A stretch of DNA of 64,000 nucleotides from Isochrysis galbana (GCA_018136815.1 CM030937.1:814553-878552), one strand, 5' to 3'. Shown: positions 1 to 9,615, counted from the stretch's first letter. Notes: a model not told the origin generated them from the sequence alone. Made by a program: numbers and translations.

Positions 1-1929
1 CGCTGTCCTCGCGGCAATAGGCCAACGCCTGTCGAGGGCGCGGGCATCGCGCGCCTGCACAGTGCAGTGCCATTTGGGCATATCTAGGCGCGAGGGAGGC
101 TTGGGCTTGGCCGTGGGAGCATTGGGGAACGTCGTGGGCCGCTTCACGAAGCGGGCCGTTCTACGACGCTCATGCCTCTAAACCTAAACATGTACTAGTA
201 TGTGATATGCTTTGATGAGGGGCCTCCACGCCCTTCCTGGCCCCTGTGCTCCGCGGCGGCGTGTTGTGAATAAGATGAAGGGACCGGGCGGGGAGGCACA
301 GAGCAACCACAGCCACACAGCCACTCCACTCCCACAACGAGAAGGCTCTTGCAGAGGAGGGCACGAGGAGAGAAGGGAATCTCGCCAGATGACATGGTAC
401 ACCACGGCAAGAGCCGAGCACCGGTCGATCGTTATCGGCCGCGTCGGAGTGCTGTGGTTGGGTCGCTCTCTCCTCGCCGCGTCGCCGTTCCCCATCGGTT
501 AAAGGGGGCGAGGCGCACGAAAGAGGAGAAGAAAGAGACCAGCCAAGATTCAAACGGTGTCAGCAAGAGAGGAGAGATCGCGGACCCAAGCGAAGAGAGG
601 AGAGGACAGAGAGAGAGAAGTCATTTCGCGCCAGCTGAACCCACACTGCATCGACCGCCGACAGCGAGAAGGAGTCACCCATGGGCAACAACTGCTTCAA
701 ATGTATAACCTCTGGCAATACCACGATCTTCGCGCTCGCCACGCCTACACGATTTTTCCGGGACAACATCACTACCGACTCGCCGCAGACCGATCTAGGA
801 GCGCGTTACCGCCCAGCCCCAAAGTGGGGCCATTCTGACACATCCGCGAAACGGTTCAACTTCTCCGAGAACGACACTTCTCCAGGAGAGGAGACGACGG
901 GCGTATCCGTCACGCAAGGCACCGCTTCAAATGAGGAATGCCCACGTCCTAAAGCAATGCGTGCAGAAGAGGCGTGCAGACAGGAGAAGGTGCGCTTGGA
1001 GCGAGCACAACGTCGCCGTCTGGAAGAAGTGCAGGCACAAGAGGCGCGCAGACAGAAGGAAGAGCGCTTGCGGAGAGCTCAAGAGCAACGTGAGCACGAA
1101 GCAGAGCAGCGCCGTTTGGCAGAAGAACGCCGACGCCTCGAAGCAGCGCAGGCACAAGAGGCGCGCAGGCAGCAGGAAGAACGCTTGCGGCGAGCGCAAG
1201 AGCAACGCCAGCGTGAAGTAATGGAGCGCCGTTTGGCTGAAGAACGCCGACGCTTCGAAGCAACGCAGGCACAAAGAGCGCGCTGGCTGACAGAGCAGCC
1301 CAGCTCCAGCGGAGATGCTATAGCTTTCATGATTGTAGGCGTGTGCAAGACTACAGGCGATCCATGCAAAATATGCAACATAGGCGTGCGCTGCCGATGG
1401 GCAGGAACTCCCGGACACCCGCCGTGATTATTGCACTTCGGCCGCTGCCATTTGAGAAACATCCGCGGGGGCAAGCGTTCGCAAGCGTCAGGCCAAGGGA
1501 CGAAAGCCGAGGGTGTGCGAGTTCACCGTGACCTGTCCTACGCGCTTTTGAGGACGAGGAGCTCCGCCGCCACGAAGCCGCTGTGCAATCCCGTGGTGTC
1601 GGTTATGCGTGTGCTTGCGTTTCAGCAAGTGTTTAGAGTGGGGGGACTGCCCTCAAGGCATCGAATCAATGGGATCGTTGCCGTTCTATAGCGGACATCC
1701 TCTGGAGACGGCCGATGTGTGTGGCAACTGTCATACTGTGATTGCTGATTTGTGACATTGGATCCTGTTTGATGTGTTCCGCCACGTGCGCAGCTCCGCC
1801 GTGCGATGTGGCATTCCGCGCCATCATCCTTGTAGCAGCCGCAGCGCGAAAGTAATGTGTGGCTTTTGCTTGCGTACCACAGAATAACACATGAGGTGAA
1901 GAGTAGAGAGTACTTTAATAGCTGCAAAG
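1..1929 (+). repeat. Segmental duplication unit, copy A
   Basis: First of four same-strand copies of a locally duplicated unit. Bases 1-680 (5' flank) match 11008-11694 almost base for base, and 205-680 also match 25115-25592. The flank downstream of the gene (1428-1929) matches the flanks after copies B and C but is more diverged and partly rearranged. The unit therefore carries a gene plus about 0.6 kb on each side. Its left end lies outside the window. No terminal inverted repeats or target duplication are visible, so I read it as segmental duplication rather than a transposon. Confidence 0.85.
681..1427 (+). CDS. Arg/Glu-rich helical repeat protein, family copy A (248 aa)
   Basis: Function unknown. 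Seen: the protein starts MGNNCFK, a context suited to N-myristoylation of Gly2 with possible palmitoylation of Cys5, so it may sit on a membrane. A roughly 90-residue Ser/Thr/Pro-rich linker follows, then about three repeats of a 37-39-residue Arg/Glu/Gln-rich unit (core such as RRLAEERRRLEAAQAQEARR) that should form a coiled coil or single alpha helix. It ends in a conserved Cys/His box with spacing C-x6-C-x2-C-x5-C and a final H, resembling small zinc-binding boxes in algal and viral proteins. It is the shortest copy, differing from B and C mainly in repeat number. The ATG is conserved in all four copies, which supports the start. No intron is needed. Regulation cannot be read. Confidence 0.75.
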   Translation: MGNNCFKCITSGNTTIFALATPTRFFRDNITTDSPQTDLGARYRPAPKWGHSDTSAKRFNFSENDTSPGEETTGVSVTQGTASNEECPRPKAMRAEEACRQEKVRLERAQRRRLEEVQAQEARRQKEERLRRAQEQREHEAEQRRLAEERRRLEAAQAQEARRQQEERLRRAQEQRQREVMERRLAEERRRFEATQAQRARWLTEQPSSSGDAIAFMIVGVCKTTGDPCKICNIGVRCRWAGTPGHPP

Positions 1930-2010
1930 GTCGCGTTCCGTCGAAAGAGGACCACGCAAATCAATTTTACTTTTACCCCATCTGTATTTTAAATCAGCAT
2001 TAAATGAGTC
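1930..2010 (+). repeat. Fragment of a MITE family (left end only)
   Basis: Starting at 1930 the sequence reads like the left terminus of the elements at 36481 and 54362 (CGTTCCGTC followed by an AAAGAGGACCA-type run). The right terminus is not found nearby, so the fragment end is approximate. The stretch up to 2127 is otherwise AT-richer and without a gene. Confidence 0.5.
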
Positions 2011-2127
2011 TCGATGATTATATTGAAGAAGATCAATGTAAAGATAAACAACTATCGTTGAACGATAGGGTCATGGAGCGCGCGCCGCCTCTCGCCCTCG
2101 CCGCCGCCGCCCTCGCCGCGATCCGCG

Positions 2128-3108
2128 ATGGACGAAGCATTCATGGACACCCCCCTGTCGCCGAAGCGACCGCGTCAAGACAACCCGCCCGACCAGGTGG
2201 ACGCAAGAGCCAGCGGGCCGCGCCCGAGCACCACAGAGAATAGAGCGACCCAAGCCTTCATGCTGGCAACAGCCAGCATGCAGCACACCCACTCCACCCT
2301 CCACAGCCCCACCAGCCACTCCACACCAATGGGACGCTCCATCAGGGAAGGCCTCCGGGCCCGGCCCCTACACAGCCGTGGTACCGCCCTCGTGCTCCGG
2401 CACGAGGGGCTGGCCCGGCACCATCATGGACAAAGCCCCCATGGGGAAAGGTCACAACAATGCGAAACAACAACAGGAAGTGAACAGGATTGGATCCCCA
2501 GAAGGGGAGGCCAGAACACCAAAGGAGACAACAAGGGAGAGGCTCCCACCAACAACACGAGACGACGAGACACCAAACGCGCCACGTGCGCGCGTGAGGC
2601 AAATAGGGCAGCGAGCCAAGAGGCCCAACACCATGAACATCCTCACGAACAAAGACCAACAGAGAGACACAACAACCCAACAACCACGGGGAGAGGCGCC
2701 AATAGCAATAGAAAGAAGACCGCACCGAGCCCGCCGGGCCCCGACGAGACACGGCTGCTTGGAGGACTAACCATGCTCCCCACCCCGGCTACCCAGGTGG
2801 CTTTGCTCGACGAGGACCTTGAACCTGAAGCTGAAACTGAGTTCGACGCATCCCAAAAAATCACCATCACCTTCACGCCATACGAGAAGGGCCACACGAT
2901 CAAGGACGAAGAGGCCCTCAGCGCCATTGTCGCGCATCTCAATAAGCTGGAGGGGGTAGACCTCGAGCCGGACTTCCTATCCAAGAGCGCCTCCGGCCCA
3001 TGGGAGATACTAGTCACACTAGACGCCATAGCGCACATAGGCAACGGCAAAAGCGCGGGGCCAGACGCGTTGCCGACATTCGCCTTTGGCAAAATGGAGT
3101 GGTCGTAA
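2128..3108 (+). CDS. Possible LINE ORF1-like or orphan protein (326 aa)
   Basis: I do not recognise the protein with certainty. The first about 220 residues are hydrophilic and low-complexity, rich in Arg, Pro, Thr, Gln and His. The last about 90 residues look folded, with alternating beta and helix segments (ITITFTPYEKG, then EEALSAIVAHLNKLEG, then PWEILVTLD). A disordered basic N-terminus with a small folded C-terminal domain is the layout of many LINE ORF1 proteins. The final residues include NGKSAGPDALP, which resembles the GKSPGPDGIP motif of LINE reverse transcriptases and could mark a junction with a deleted ORF2. A clear LINE ORF2 scrap on the same strand lies 0.4 kb downstream (3490-3680), so both may be remains of one internally deleted element. 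A host orphan gene is the alternative. Confidence 0.35.
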   Translation: MDEAFMDTPLSPKRPRQDNPPDQVDARASGPRPSTTENRATQAFMLATASMQHTHSTLHSPTSHSTPMGRSIREGLRARPLHSRGTALVLRHEGLARHHHGQSPHGERSQQCETTTGSEQDWIPRRGGQNTKGDNKGEAPTNNTRRRDTKRATCAREANRAASQEAQHHEHPHEQRPTERHNNPTTTGRGANSNRKKTAPSPPGPDETRLLGGLTMLPTPATQVALLDEDLEPEAETEFDASQKITITFTPYEKGHTIKDEEALSAIVAHLNKLEGVDLEPDFLSKSASGPWEILVTLDAIAHIGNGKSAGPDALPTFAFGKMEWS

Positions 3109-3489
3109 CCCGTGCTCATCGATCATCGAGTGGTTCGACCGGTGCACCAGCACCAGCCCATAGATGGAGACCTGAGAAATTCTTTTGTCCGTGTGCCACA
3201 CCACACACCAGTAAGTAGGGCACGTCTTGCGAAGCCATCCGGATGGAAGACGGGGAGGCATTCGGACGGGGAGAACGAGGCATGCACTTCTCCGCAAGCG
3301 CAGCCGCCAAGCAGCTGTACTAGCCTAGCCCTACCTATGTTTATGAGAGCGAGTGTGAGAGCCATTATTTGTTCCTAGACAATTAACAATCGCATTGACA
3401 AATAGATACAACTTTGGCAATAACAATGTAGCTGTTTACGGTCTCCGGCTGGGGTTTATGATCTCCAGCTGAGACTCGTTCGAAAGAGG
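3109..3489. other. Intergenic, no gene recognised
   Basis: No convincing coding potential. GC falls after about 3340 (TTATTTG and CAATTAAC type sequence). It separates the ORF1-like frame from the LINE scrap and may be decayed LINE interior. Confidence 0.5.
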
Positions 3490-3690
3490 GCCCGCACTGA
3501 GGCCTAGGCCTCTTGGACTGGAACAATCACGTCAAAGCACTCCAAGCCAAATGGATCCTCAACCTCAACTACCTAGCTAGACGCGACACAGGCTCAATGA
3601 AAACAAAATCAAATCCTGAACGCATGGTTCTGCCGCACAAGCCTGGGCAGGGCGGCGGTGTTAGTTAGCCGACATACCTACGCACAAGCT
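3490..3690 (+). mobile_element. LINE ORF2 fragment (post-RT region)
   Basis: Translation gives GLLDWNNHVKALQAKWIL and then AWFCRTSLGRAAVL, with a small disruption between. This matches residues in the minus-strand LINE at 37.2-39.4 kb (GLLDWDNHVKALQAKWIL, AWFCRTNLGRAAVL). It is a short decayed relic. It ends close to the start of duplication copy B at about 3733. Confidence 0.8.
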
Positions 3691-3896
3691 CACGGAGAGA
3701 GGCGGCATAGATTCTCGTCACATGCGAAATCGGTGAGAAGGGAATCTCGCCAGATGACATGGTACACCACGGCAAGAGCCGAGCACCGGTCGATCGTTAT
3801 CGGCCGCGTCGGAGTGCTGTGGTTGGGTCGCTCTCTCCTCGCCGCGTCGCCGTTCCCCATCGGTGAAAGGGGGCGAGGCACGGGAAAGAGGAGAAG

Positions 3897-4072
3897 TGTT
3901 TGAACCACCCATATGGTGGTCCATGAATAGATAGCAGTGTTGTGTAGACCATTGATAACATCGTGCGGCTAGCACTCGTGACGGCGACGCAAGAACTCCA
4001 GACAAGGTCGACGTTGCCACACACATAGTAGAGCTGAGGTATCTACAACAAAACACGACTTAAGATTAAACA
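3897..4072 (-). repeat. 3' LTR of the Copia element
   Basis: 176 bp, TG...CA ends, identical to 6534-6709 by eye. Preceded on the plus strand by the target duplication AGAAG. Confidence 0.95.
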
Positions 4073-4099
4073 CTCCCCCACAGCGATATCGCTGAACAA

Positions 4100-6661
4100 T
4101 TAGGCATCCTCATTCAATAGGTTACGACGATGATACAGGAACGATGTTTTGTCCAAGCACTTGGTAAAAATATCAGCTGTCATCTTTGATGTGGATATCC
4201 AATGCGGCACAGAGATGCGGTGAAGAAATTGTTCTCGAGCATATAGCAACCAACGAAGATAATGACGGGTTCGAGCCGTTACACCAGGGTTCTTAATGGA
4301 ATCTCGAGTAGCTGAATTGTCGGTGAAGATGCGAATCGGTAGCTGTTGCGGATTGTCAAGGAATTCGAAGAGATGAAGAGTAAATTGAAGATTTCGGGCT
4401 GAAAGAGCATAGATAGCGGTCTCAGCCTCAGCAGATGACTGTGCGACAAGTTTGAGCTTCTTGGATTGGTAGGAGATTGACGCTCCCCCATACTTGATCA
4501 CATATCCAGCAAAGGGTTTAGCCAGGGAACCCCAAGATGAGTCGGCGTATACCTCAAGTGTCGTGTTGGTCCCATCATACGTTAGCCCTAGCTGCTTAGT
4601 CATAGAGAAAGCTGTATCATCAAGGATGTCGCTCCAATTCTCGTCGGTGGCGGTGAAGTTAACTGTGTCCGTTGGGGCGTCCGAAGTAGGGGATTTGTCG
4701 GCTTCGTTTGCGTCGGATAGTAGATACGCTGATCCTCCTTTACCTCGGCCTCCTTTATTATTGTGAGAATGGTTACTTTTACCTTTACCTCGACCGCCTT
4801 TTGCACGCGAGCCGGCGTGGGATTGTAGGGCGGTTATCCAGTCACTAATAGTAACGGATTGGTCGGGCGGGGTGGGACAGACATTAGCTTGATGTCCTGA
4901 CCCTTGGCAACGATAGCATCTAGCCGCTTTCAGAGCTTGGCTAGTTGTTAAGACAGCTCTTGGAGATGGATGTGAGGCGGAATCAGAAGGCAATTTTGCT
5001 AGCAAGGCAGACTCATTGGTGTAGGATGCATCTGGACGCGGCCCTCCACCTGTTGCACGCCTTCCACCCTCCTTGGGAATAGATATAGCCCCTTGGTCGA
5101 ATTTGATTTTCCACAACGGTTGGAGATCAGCTTTGAGTTTAAGAATATCTCGCTTGTTGTTTGTCCAATAACGTCGTTGGGAAGGTGGAGCAGCAATCTC
5201 TTCTTGGCATTTGTGGGCTAGAGACTCGGAGATGTCCGGGGTGATGCAAGAGAGCAACTTGATAACAAGTTGATCGTCCGATTTTTGCTTGTCGGATGGT
5301 CGTTTCGCATTGAGACTGTGTAGGTGAGTGATGAGGTTGATGATGGAATGCTCATTAATACCGACCGTTAGTATGGAGACAGCATCCCATTCAGTATCAT
5401 GGGCCATTAGAGTTAGGTCATCAACTTGTTGATGGCATTGATCATAGAGGATCCTGTACGCCCTAGCTCCGTCGTGTGGAGCTTGAGAAGTAAGCATCTC
5501 TCGCAAATTGGAGTTTGAGATGTGTTCCATTAGGTATGAGAATAGGATTCTCTTCCTCTTGATGTGATCATTCAGTTGTTGCCTTGCCCCTGCCCTCACT
5601 GAACCATCGGCATTGTAGAATTGATAGAGAGGCACGCCTCCAAAGATTGAGCGGTCCGTGTTTGGGTCTTGTTCAATATATCCTCCCACATCTAGGCCCA
5701 ACATGCAAGTAGTGAGATCGGCATCGCCTATGTAGTCGCGAGAGAAGGCGTTACCGAAGTCTCGGCAGAAGAGTTCGAAGGGACGGCCAGGTGTACCGTC
5801 AAATGGACGGCAGCGATACTTCCGCGAGTCGTAGTCATCCATATTGGTGGACTCTCCCACCATCAAAGCCATTTCTGGTGCCATTTCTGGTTGTTGACCT
5901 TGGTGTTTAGCCTTTGATCGGGCGTCGTTCGAGGATGGCTTCGTCGGCGCAGTGGGGACAGCCGAGCCCGAGTGAGCAGCGTCGCGCTCATGCGAAGCCT
6001 CGTGTGATGCTACGTCGAGAATGTTGTGGGCCCAGTGGGATAACCAAATCAAGGAATTGAACCAGCCTCCAAAAGGATTTGCAACTTGAACGAAAAGATT
6101 ACGGGTGGAGTAGCGGCGGCGAGACTCGATCCACACACCTTCAGCTGTGTACGAGATACGGCGACGGCCGTACCGGTAGGCCATCGGCTTCGCTTTATCA
6201 CCATGCGTGCCAGAGCGGTATAGGAACTGTTGGAAAAGCTGAGTGTTCTCCCCGTCAAACAGAGAATGATCTTGGGAGGTTTTGATGTTCAGTGCTGCCG
6301 GAAATTCGGCTCGCGGGTCGCGCGACGGTGCTGACAGAGTCTGTTGGGCCCATGTGTTGACTGGGGTCCCAACACCCACTCCCTTGAGCGGGGTCCGAGG
6401 GTCGGAAGAACTTTTTGGAGAAAAAAGTTGTTCGGTCTCTGGAATTTGTCCAAGCTTTTGGATGAAGAGGTCCGGGGTACGCGCGCTCAGTCGCGCGCGC
6501 AAGACAGGTGAGTGTCTCTCGGCGGGGGTACCATGTTTGAACCACCCATATGGTGGTCCATGAATAGATAGCAGTGTTGTGTAGACCATTGATAACATCG
6601 TGCGGCTAGCACTCGTGACGGCGACGCAAGAACTCCAGACAAGGTCGACGTTGCCACACAC
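4100..6661 (-). CDS. Copia Gag with C-terminal RNase H (element-encoded)
   Basis: One open frame of 853 codons whose first roughly 40 codons lie inside the 5' LTR, so the real start may be further in. The Gag part ends in a CCHC zinc knuckle (CYRCQGSGHQANVCP), which in Copia elements packages the RNA. The C-terminal about 190 residues are the Copia RNase H domain: LEVYADSSWGS, then QSSAEAETAIYAL, then IFTDNSAT, ending with the family's TADIFTKCL-like tail. It should be regarded as a product of the element, not a host gene. A recognisable partner copy with the other enzymes is not in this window. Confidence 0.85.
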   Translation of the reverse strand: MCGNVDLVWSSCVAVTSASRTMLSMVYTTLLSIHGPPYGWFKHGTPAERHSPVLRARLSARTPDLFIQKLGQIPETEQLFSPKSSSDPRTPLKGVGVGTPVNTWAQQTLSAPSRDPRAEFPAALNIKTSQDHSLFDGENTQLFQQFLYRSGTHGDKAKPMAYRYGRRRISYTAEGVWIESRRRYSTRNLFVQVANPFGGWFNSLIWLSHWAHNILDVASHEASHERDAAHSGSAVPTAPTKPSSNDARSKAKHQGQQPEMAPEMALMVGESTNMDDYDSRKYRCRPFDGTPGRPFELFCRDFGNAFSRDYIGDADLTTCMLGLDVGGYIEQDPNTDRSIFGGVPLYQFYNADGSVRAGARQQLNDHIKRKRILFSYLMEHISNSNLREMLTSQAPHDGARAYRILYDQCHQQVDDLTLMAHDTEWDAVSILTVGINEHSIINLITHLHSLNAKRPSDKQKSDDQLVIKLLSCITPDISESLAHKCQEEIAAPPSQRRYWTNNKRDILKLKADLQPLWKIKFDQGAISIPKEGGRRATGGGPRPDASYTNESALLAKLPSDSASHPSPRAVLTTSQALKAARCYRCQGSGHQANVCPTPPDQSVTISDWITALQSHAGSRAKGGRGKGKSNHSHNNKGGRGKGGSAYLLSDANEADKSPTSDAPTDTVNFTATDENWSDILDDTAFSMTKQLGLTYDGTNTTLEVYADSSWGSLAKPFAGYVIKYGGASISYQSKKLKLVAQSSAEAETAIYALSARNLQFTLHLFEFLDNPQQLPIRIFTDNSATRDSIKNPGVTARTRHYLRWLLYAREQFLHRISVPHWISTSKMTADIFTKCLDKTSFLYHRRNLLNEDA

Positions 6662-6709
6662 ATAGTAGAGCTGAGGTATCTACAACAAAACACGACTTAA
6701 GATTAAACA
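6534..6709 (-). repeat. 5' LTR of the Copia element
   Basis: 176 bp, TG...CA ends, followed on the plus strand by the target duplication AGAAG (6710-6714). Confidence 0.95.
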
Positions 6710-6863
6710 AGAAGAAAGAGACCAGCCAAGATTCAAACGGTGTCAGCAAGAGAGGAGAGATCGCGGACCCAAGCGAAGAGAGGAGAGGACAGAGAGAGAG
6801 AAGTCATTTCGCGCCAGCTGAACCCACACTGCATCGACCGCCGACAGCGAGGAGGAGTCACTC

Positions 6864-8390
6864 ATGGGCAACAACTGCTTCAAGTCGATCGCTTCTCACA
6901 ACGCTGCGTACTTCGCACCCGCCACGCCCACAAGACTATTCCGGGACAACAACACTACCGGCTCGCCGCAGACCGATCAAGAAGCGCGTTACCGCCCAAC
7001 CCAAAAGCGGGGCCATTCTCACACACCTCCGCAACGGCTCAACTTCTCCGAGAACGACACTTCTCCCGGAGAGGAGACGACGGGCGTACCCGTCACGCAA
7101 GGCACCGCTACACATGAGGAATCCCAACGTCTCGACGCAATGCTTGCAGAAGAGGCGCGCACACAGGAGGAAAACCACTTGGAGCGAGCGCGTGAAGCAT
7201 CCGCAGAAGAACGCCGCCGTTTGGAAGAAGTGCAGGCACAAGAGGCGCGCAGGCACGAGGAAGAGCGCTTGCGGCGAGCGCAAGAGCAACGTGAGCACGA
7301 AGCAGAGCAGCGCCGTTTGGCAGAAGAACGCCGACGCCTCGAAGCAGCGCAGGCACAAGAGGCGCGCCGGAAGGAAGAAGAGCACTTGCGGCGAGCACAG
7401 AACCAACTTGAAGCAGAGCAAGAGGAACGCCAGCGGCAAGAAGCAATGCGTGCAGAAGAGGCGTGCAGACATGAGAAGGAGCGCTTGCAACGAGCGCGTG
7501 AAGCATTGGAGAAAGAACGCCGCCGTCTGGAAGAAGTGCAGGCACACGAGGCGCGCAGGCAGGAGGAAGAGCGCGTGCGGCGAGCGCAAGAGCAACGCCA
7601 GCGTGAAGCAGAGCAGCGCCGTTTGGCAGAAGAACGCCGACGCCACGAAGCAGCGCTGGCACAAGAGGCGCGCAGGAAGGAGGAAGAGCGCTTGCGGCGA
7701 GCACAGGAGCAACAAAAAGCAGAGCAGCGCCGTTTGGTAGAGGAACGCCGCCGTCTGGAAGCAGTGCAGGCACAAGAGGCGCGCAGACAGGAGGAAGAGC
7801 GCGTGCGGCGAGCACAGGAGCAACGCCAGCGTGAAGCAGAGCAGCGCCGTTTGGCAGAAGAACGCCGACGCCTCGAAGCAGCGCTGGCACAAGAGGCGCG
7901 TCGACTGGAAGAAGAGCGCTTGCGGCAAGCACAGAACCAACTTGAAGCAGAGCAGCGCCGTTTGGCAGAGGAACGCCGCCGTCTGCAAGCAGTGCAGGCA
8001 CAAGAGGCGCGCAGGCAGGAGGAAGAGCGCGTGCGGCGAGCAGAGGAGCAACGCCAGCGTGAAGTAGAGCAGCGTCGTTGCACAGAGGAACGCCGACGTC
8101 TCGACGAAATGCGTGCAGAAGAGGCGCGCAGGCAAGACGAAGACCGCTCGCGCCGAGCGCAAGAGCAGCGTGAGCGTGAAGCGGAGCTGCGCCGTTCGGC
8201 AGAGGGACACCGACGCTTCGAAACAACCCAGGCACAAGAAGCGCGCTGGCTGACAGAGCAGCCCAGCTCTAGCCGAGATGCTACAGCTTCCTCGATTGTA
8301 GGCGTGTGCAAGACTACAGGCAAGCCATGCAAGATCTGCAGCAAGGGCGTGCGCTGCCGATGGGCAGGAACACCCGGACACCTGCCGTGA
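6864..8390 (+). CDS. Arg/Glu-rich helical repeat protein, family copy B (508 aa)
   Basis: Longest member of the family. It begins MGNNCFK (dual-acylation-type N-terminus) and has a roughly 95-residue variable linker. About nine 37-39-residue Arg/Glu-rich repeats (typical core EARRQEEERVRRAQEQRQRE) follow, expected to form a long rigid helix or coiled coil. It ends with the Cys/His box KTTGKPCKICSKGVRC and a final His. Repeat number, not point divergence, is the main difference from A and C, so in-frame expansion of a 111-117-bp minisatellite is the likely source. The gene is intact although a Copia element sits about 150 bp upstream of the ATG, where it may have separated promoter from coding region. 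The function is not known. A membrane-tethered spacer or scaffold would fit, but this is inference. Confidence 0.75.
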   Translation: MGNNCFKSIASHNAAYFAPATPTRLFRDNNTTGSPQTDQEARYRPTQKRGHSHTPPQRLNFSENDTSPGEETTGVPVTQGTATHEESQRLDAMLAEEARTQEENHLERAREASAEERRRLEEVQAQEARRHEEERLRRAQEQREHEAEQRRLAEERRRLEAAQAQEARRKEEEHLRRAQNQLEAEQEERQRQEAMRAEEACRHEKERLQRAREALEKERRRLEEVQAHEARRQEEERVRRAQEQRQREAEQRRLAEERRRHEAALAQEARRKEEERLRRAQEQQKAEQRRLVEERRRLEAVQAQEARRQEEERVRRAQEQRQREAEQRRLAEERRRLEAALAQEARRLEEERLRQAQNQLEAEQRRLAEERRRLQAVQAQEARRQEEERVRRAEEQRQREVEQRRCTEERRRLDEMRAEEARRQDEDRSRRAQEQREREAELRRSAEGHRRFETTQAQEARWLTEQPSSSRDATASSIVGVCKTTGKPCKICSKGVRCRWAGTPGHLP

Positions 8391-9240
8391 TTATTGCACT
8401 TCGGCCGTTGCCATTTGAGAAGCATCCGCGGAGGCAAGCATTCTCAAGTGTTAGGCCGAGGGACGAAAGCCGAGGGTGTGCGAGTCCACCGTGACCAATC
8501 CTATGCTCTTTTGAGGACGAGGAGCTCCGCAATCACGAAGCCGCCGTGCAATCCCGTGGTGTCGGTTATGCGCGTGTTTGCGCATCACCAGGTGTGTAGA
8601 GTGGCGGGAGTGCCCTCAATGGGATCGTTGCCGTTTTATAGCGGACGTCCCCTGGAGACGGTCTATGTGGCAACTATGACACTGTGTTTGCTGAGTTGTG
8701 ACATTGGATCCTCTTTGATGTGTTCCGCCACGTGCGCAGCGCCGCCGTGCGATGTGGCAATCCGCGCCATCCTTGTAGCTGCAGAGCCAAAATGTTTGGC
8801 TATTGCGTGCGCTACCACAGAACAATACATTGGGTGAAGAGTAGTTTCGTAGTTTCATGTCAGCCCCCCTGCTAATCACTTATGTTTATGATCGCGGATT
8901 TCAGGAATGGAATTGCGTATACTCCGTGGCGCAGCGCCGCCGTGCGATGTGGCCTAACCACCGCCATCATTCTTGTAGCAGCCGCAGAGCCAAAGTAATG
9001 TGCGGCTCTTACTTGCGTACCACAGTACAAAAAACCTTTTAATATTCTCGCCTCACACGTGGCACTGGGTCATGCTTTCGTAGCCACGCCCATTCACCTT
9101 CCTCACCCTCACTCCCCGCCTTGCGGCAACTCCCATCGTGCTCTACTTAGGGGCTCTGTCAGAGCAAGGCTAGAGGGTGCAACCTCAGGTTTGGTTGTTT
9201 TTTCGGCAAGTGCCCCCCATGTGGACGGTATAAGTTCTAC
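8391..9240. other. 3' flank of copy B and short dispersed repeat
   Basis: 8391-9030 is the duplicated 3' flank. At about 9028-9064 there is a copy of a short dispersed repeat (AAACCTTTTAATATTCTC and then a CACACGTGGC-like run) also seen near 58701 and 61800. No gene is recognised. Confidence 0.6.
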
Positions 9241-9615
9241 TTAAAGGACCCCCTTATTATGGTACAAACGTGCAGGTTTCAGATGGTAATACCGCATGTA
9301 TGTGCGCAGCACTTGAGAGAAGTGCCGGACGCGGGCCCACGTTAGAACTGAGCGTGCGTGTCCGGCCATTGGGCGCTTAGGTGCGGGGTGCTTGCCTACT
9401 GAGAGAGCGTCTTCAGGCTTTCCGAATTTTATCATGCCTCTCGCCCAGTAGTATACTGTCCTTAAGAGCGTCGTATATGTGAGAAAAAGTGCCGGAATAA
9501 TGGCAAACACGCCAAGGCCTAATGCCACAAGGAGTGCGATTAAGCTGATGGGCACGGCAAAAAGGAGGAATATCAATGAGTTGTAAAATTCCTCCCACTT
9601 GCCGTCTTCAAGCAA
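9241..9615 (-). CDS. Hypothetical membrane protein or exon (124 aa)
   Basis: Not recognised. The N-terminal half contains a long hydrophobic stretch of about 40 residues (starting SLIFLLFAVPISLIALL, then GVFAIIPALFLTY), enough for two membrane helices, followed by a basic tail. No homologous neighbour or repeat supports it, and it could be one exon or a remnant of a longer gene. The coding call rests only on amino-acid composition. Confidence 0.35.
   Translation of the reverse strand: MLEDGKWEEFYNSLIFLLFAVPISLIALLVALGLGVFAIIPALFLTYTTLLRTVYYWARGMIKFGKPEDALSVGKHPAPKRPMAGHARSVLTWARVRHFSQVLRTYMRYYHLKPARLYHNKGVL

Larger units (their letters stand above)
3897..6709 (-). mobile_element. Copia-type LTR retrotransposon, non-autonomous, young
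   Basis: A 2813-bp element bounded by two 176-bp LTRs (3897-4072 and 6534-6709), each starting TG and ending CA and identical by eye. It is flanked by a 5-bp target duplication AGAAG (3892-3896 and 6710-6714). The unoccupied site is preserved in copies A, C and D. A purine-rich tract (GTGGGGGAG) abuts the 3' LTR, and a TGG-starting primer-binding-site-like stretch abuts the 5' LTR. The internal ORF encodes only Gag and RNase H parts, so the copy would depend on enzymes supplied in trans. Identical LTRs imply a recent insertion, younger than the duplication of the gene it landed beside. Confidence 0.93.
3733..9030 (+). repeat. Segmental duplication unit, copy B (split by a Copia element)
   Basis: Bases 3733-3896 match 384-535 of copy A, and 6710-6863 continue the same flank after the LTR element. 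The downstream flank 8391-9030 matches 12916-13560 of copy C closely. Within this 3' flank a roughly 200-bp block (core GCAGCGCCGCCGTGCGATG) occurs twice, near 8737 and 8933, as it does in copy C near 13253 and 13454. Confidence 0.85.
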
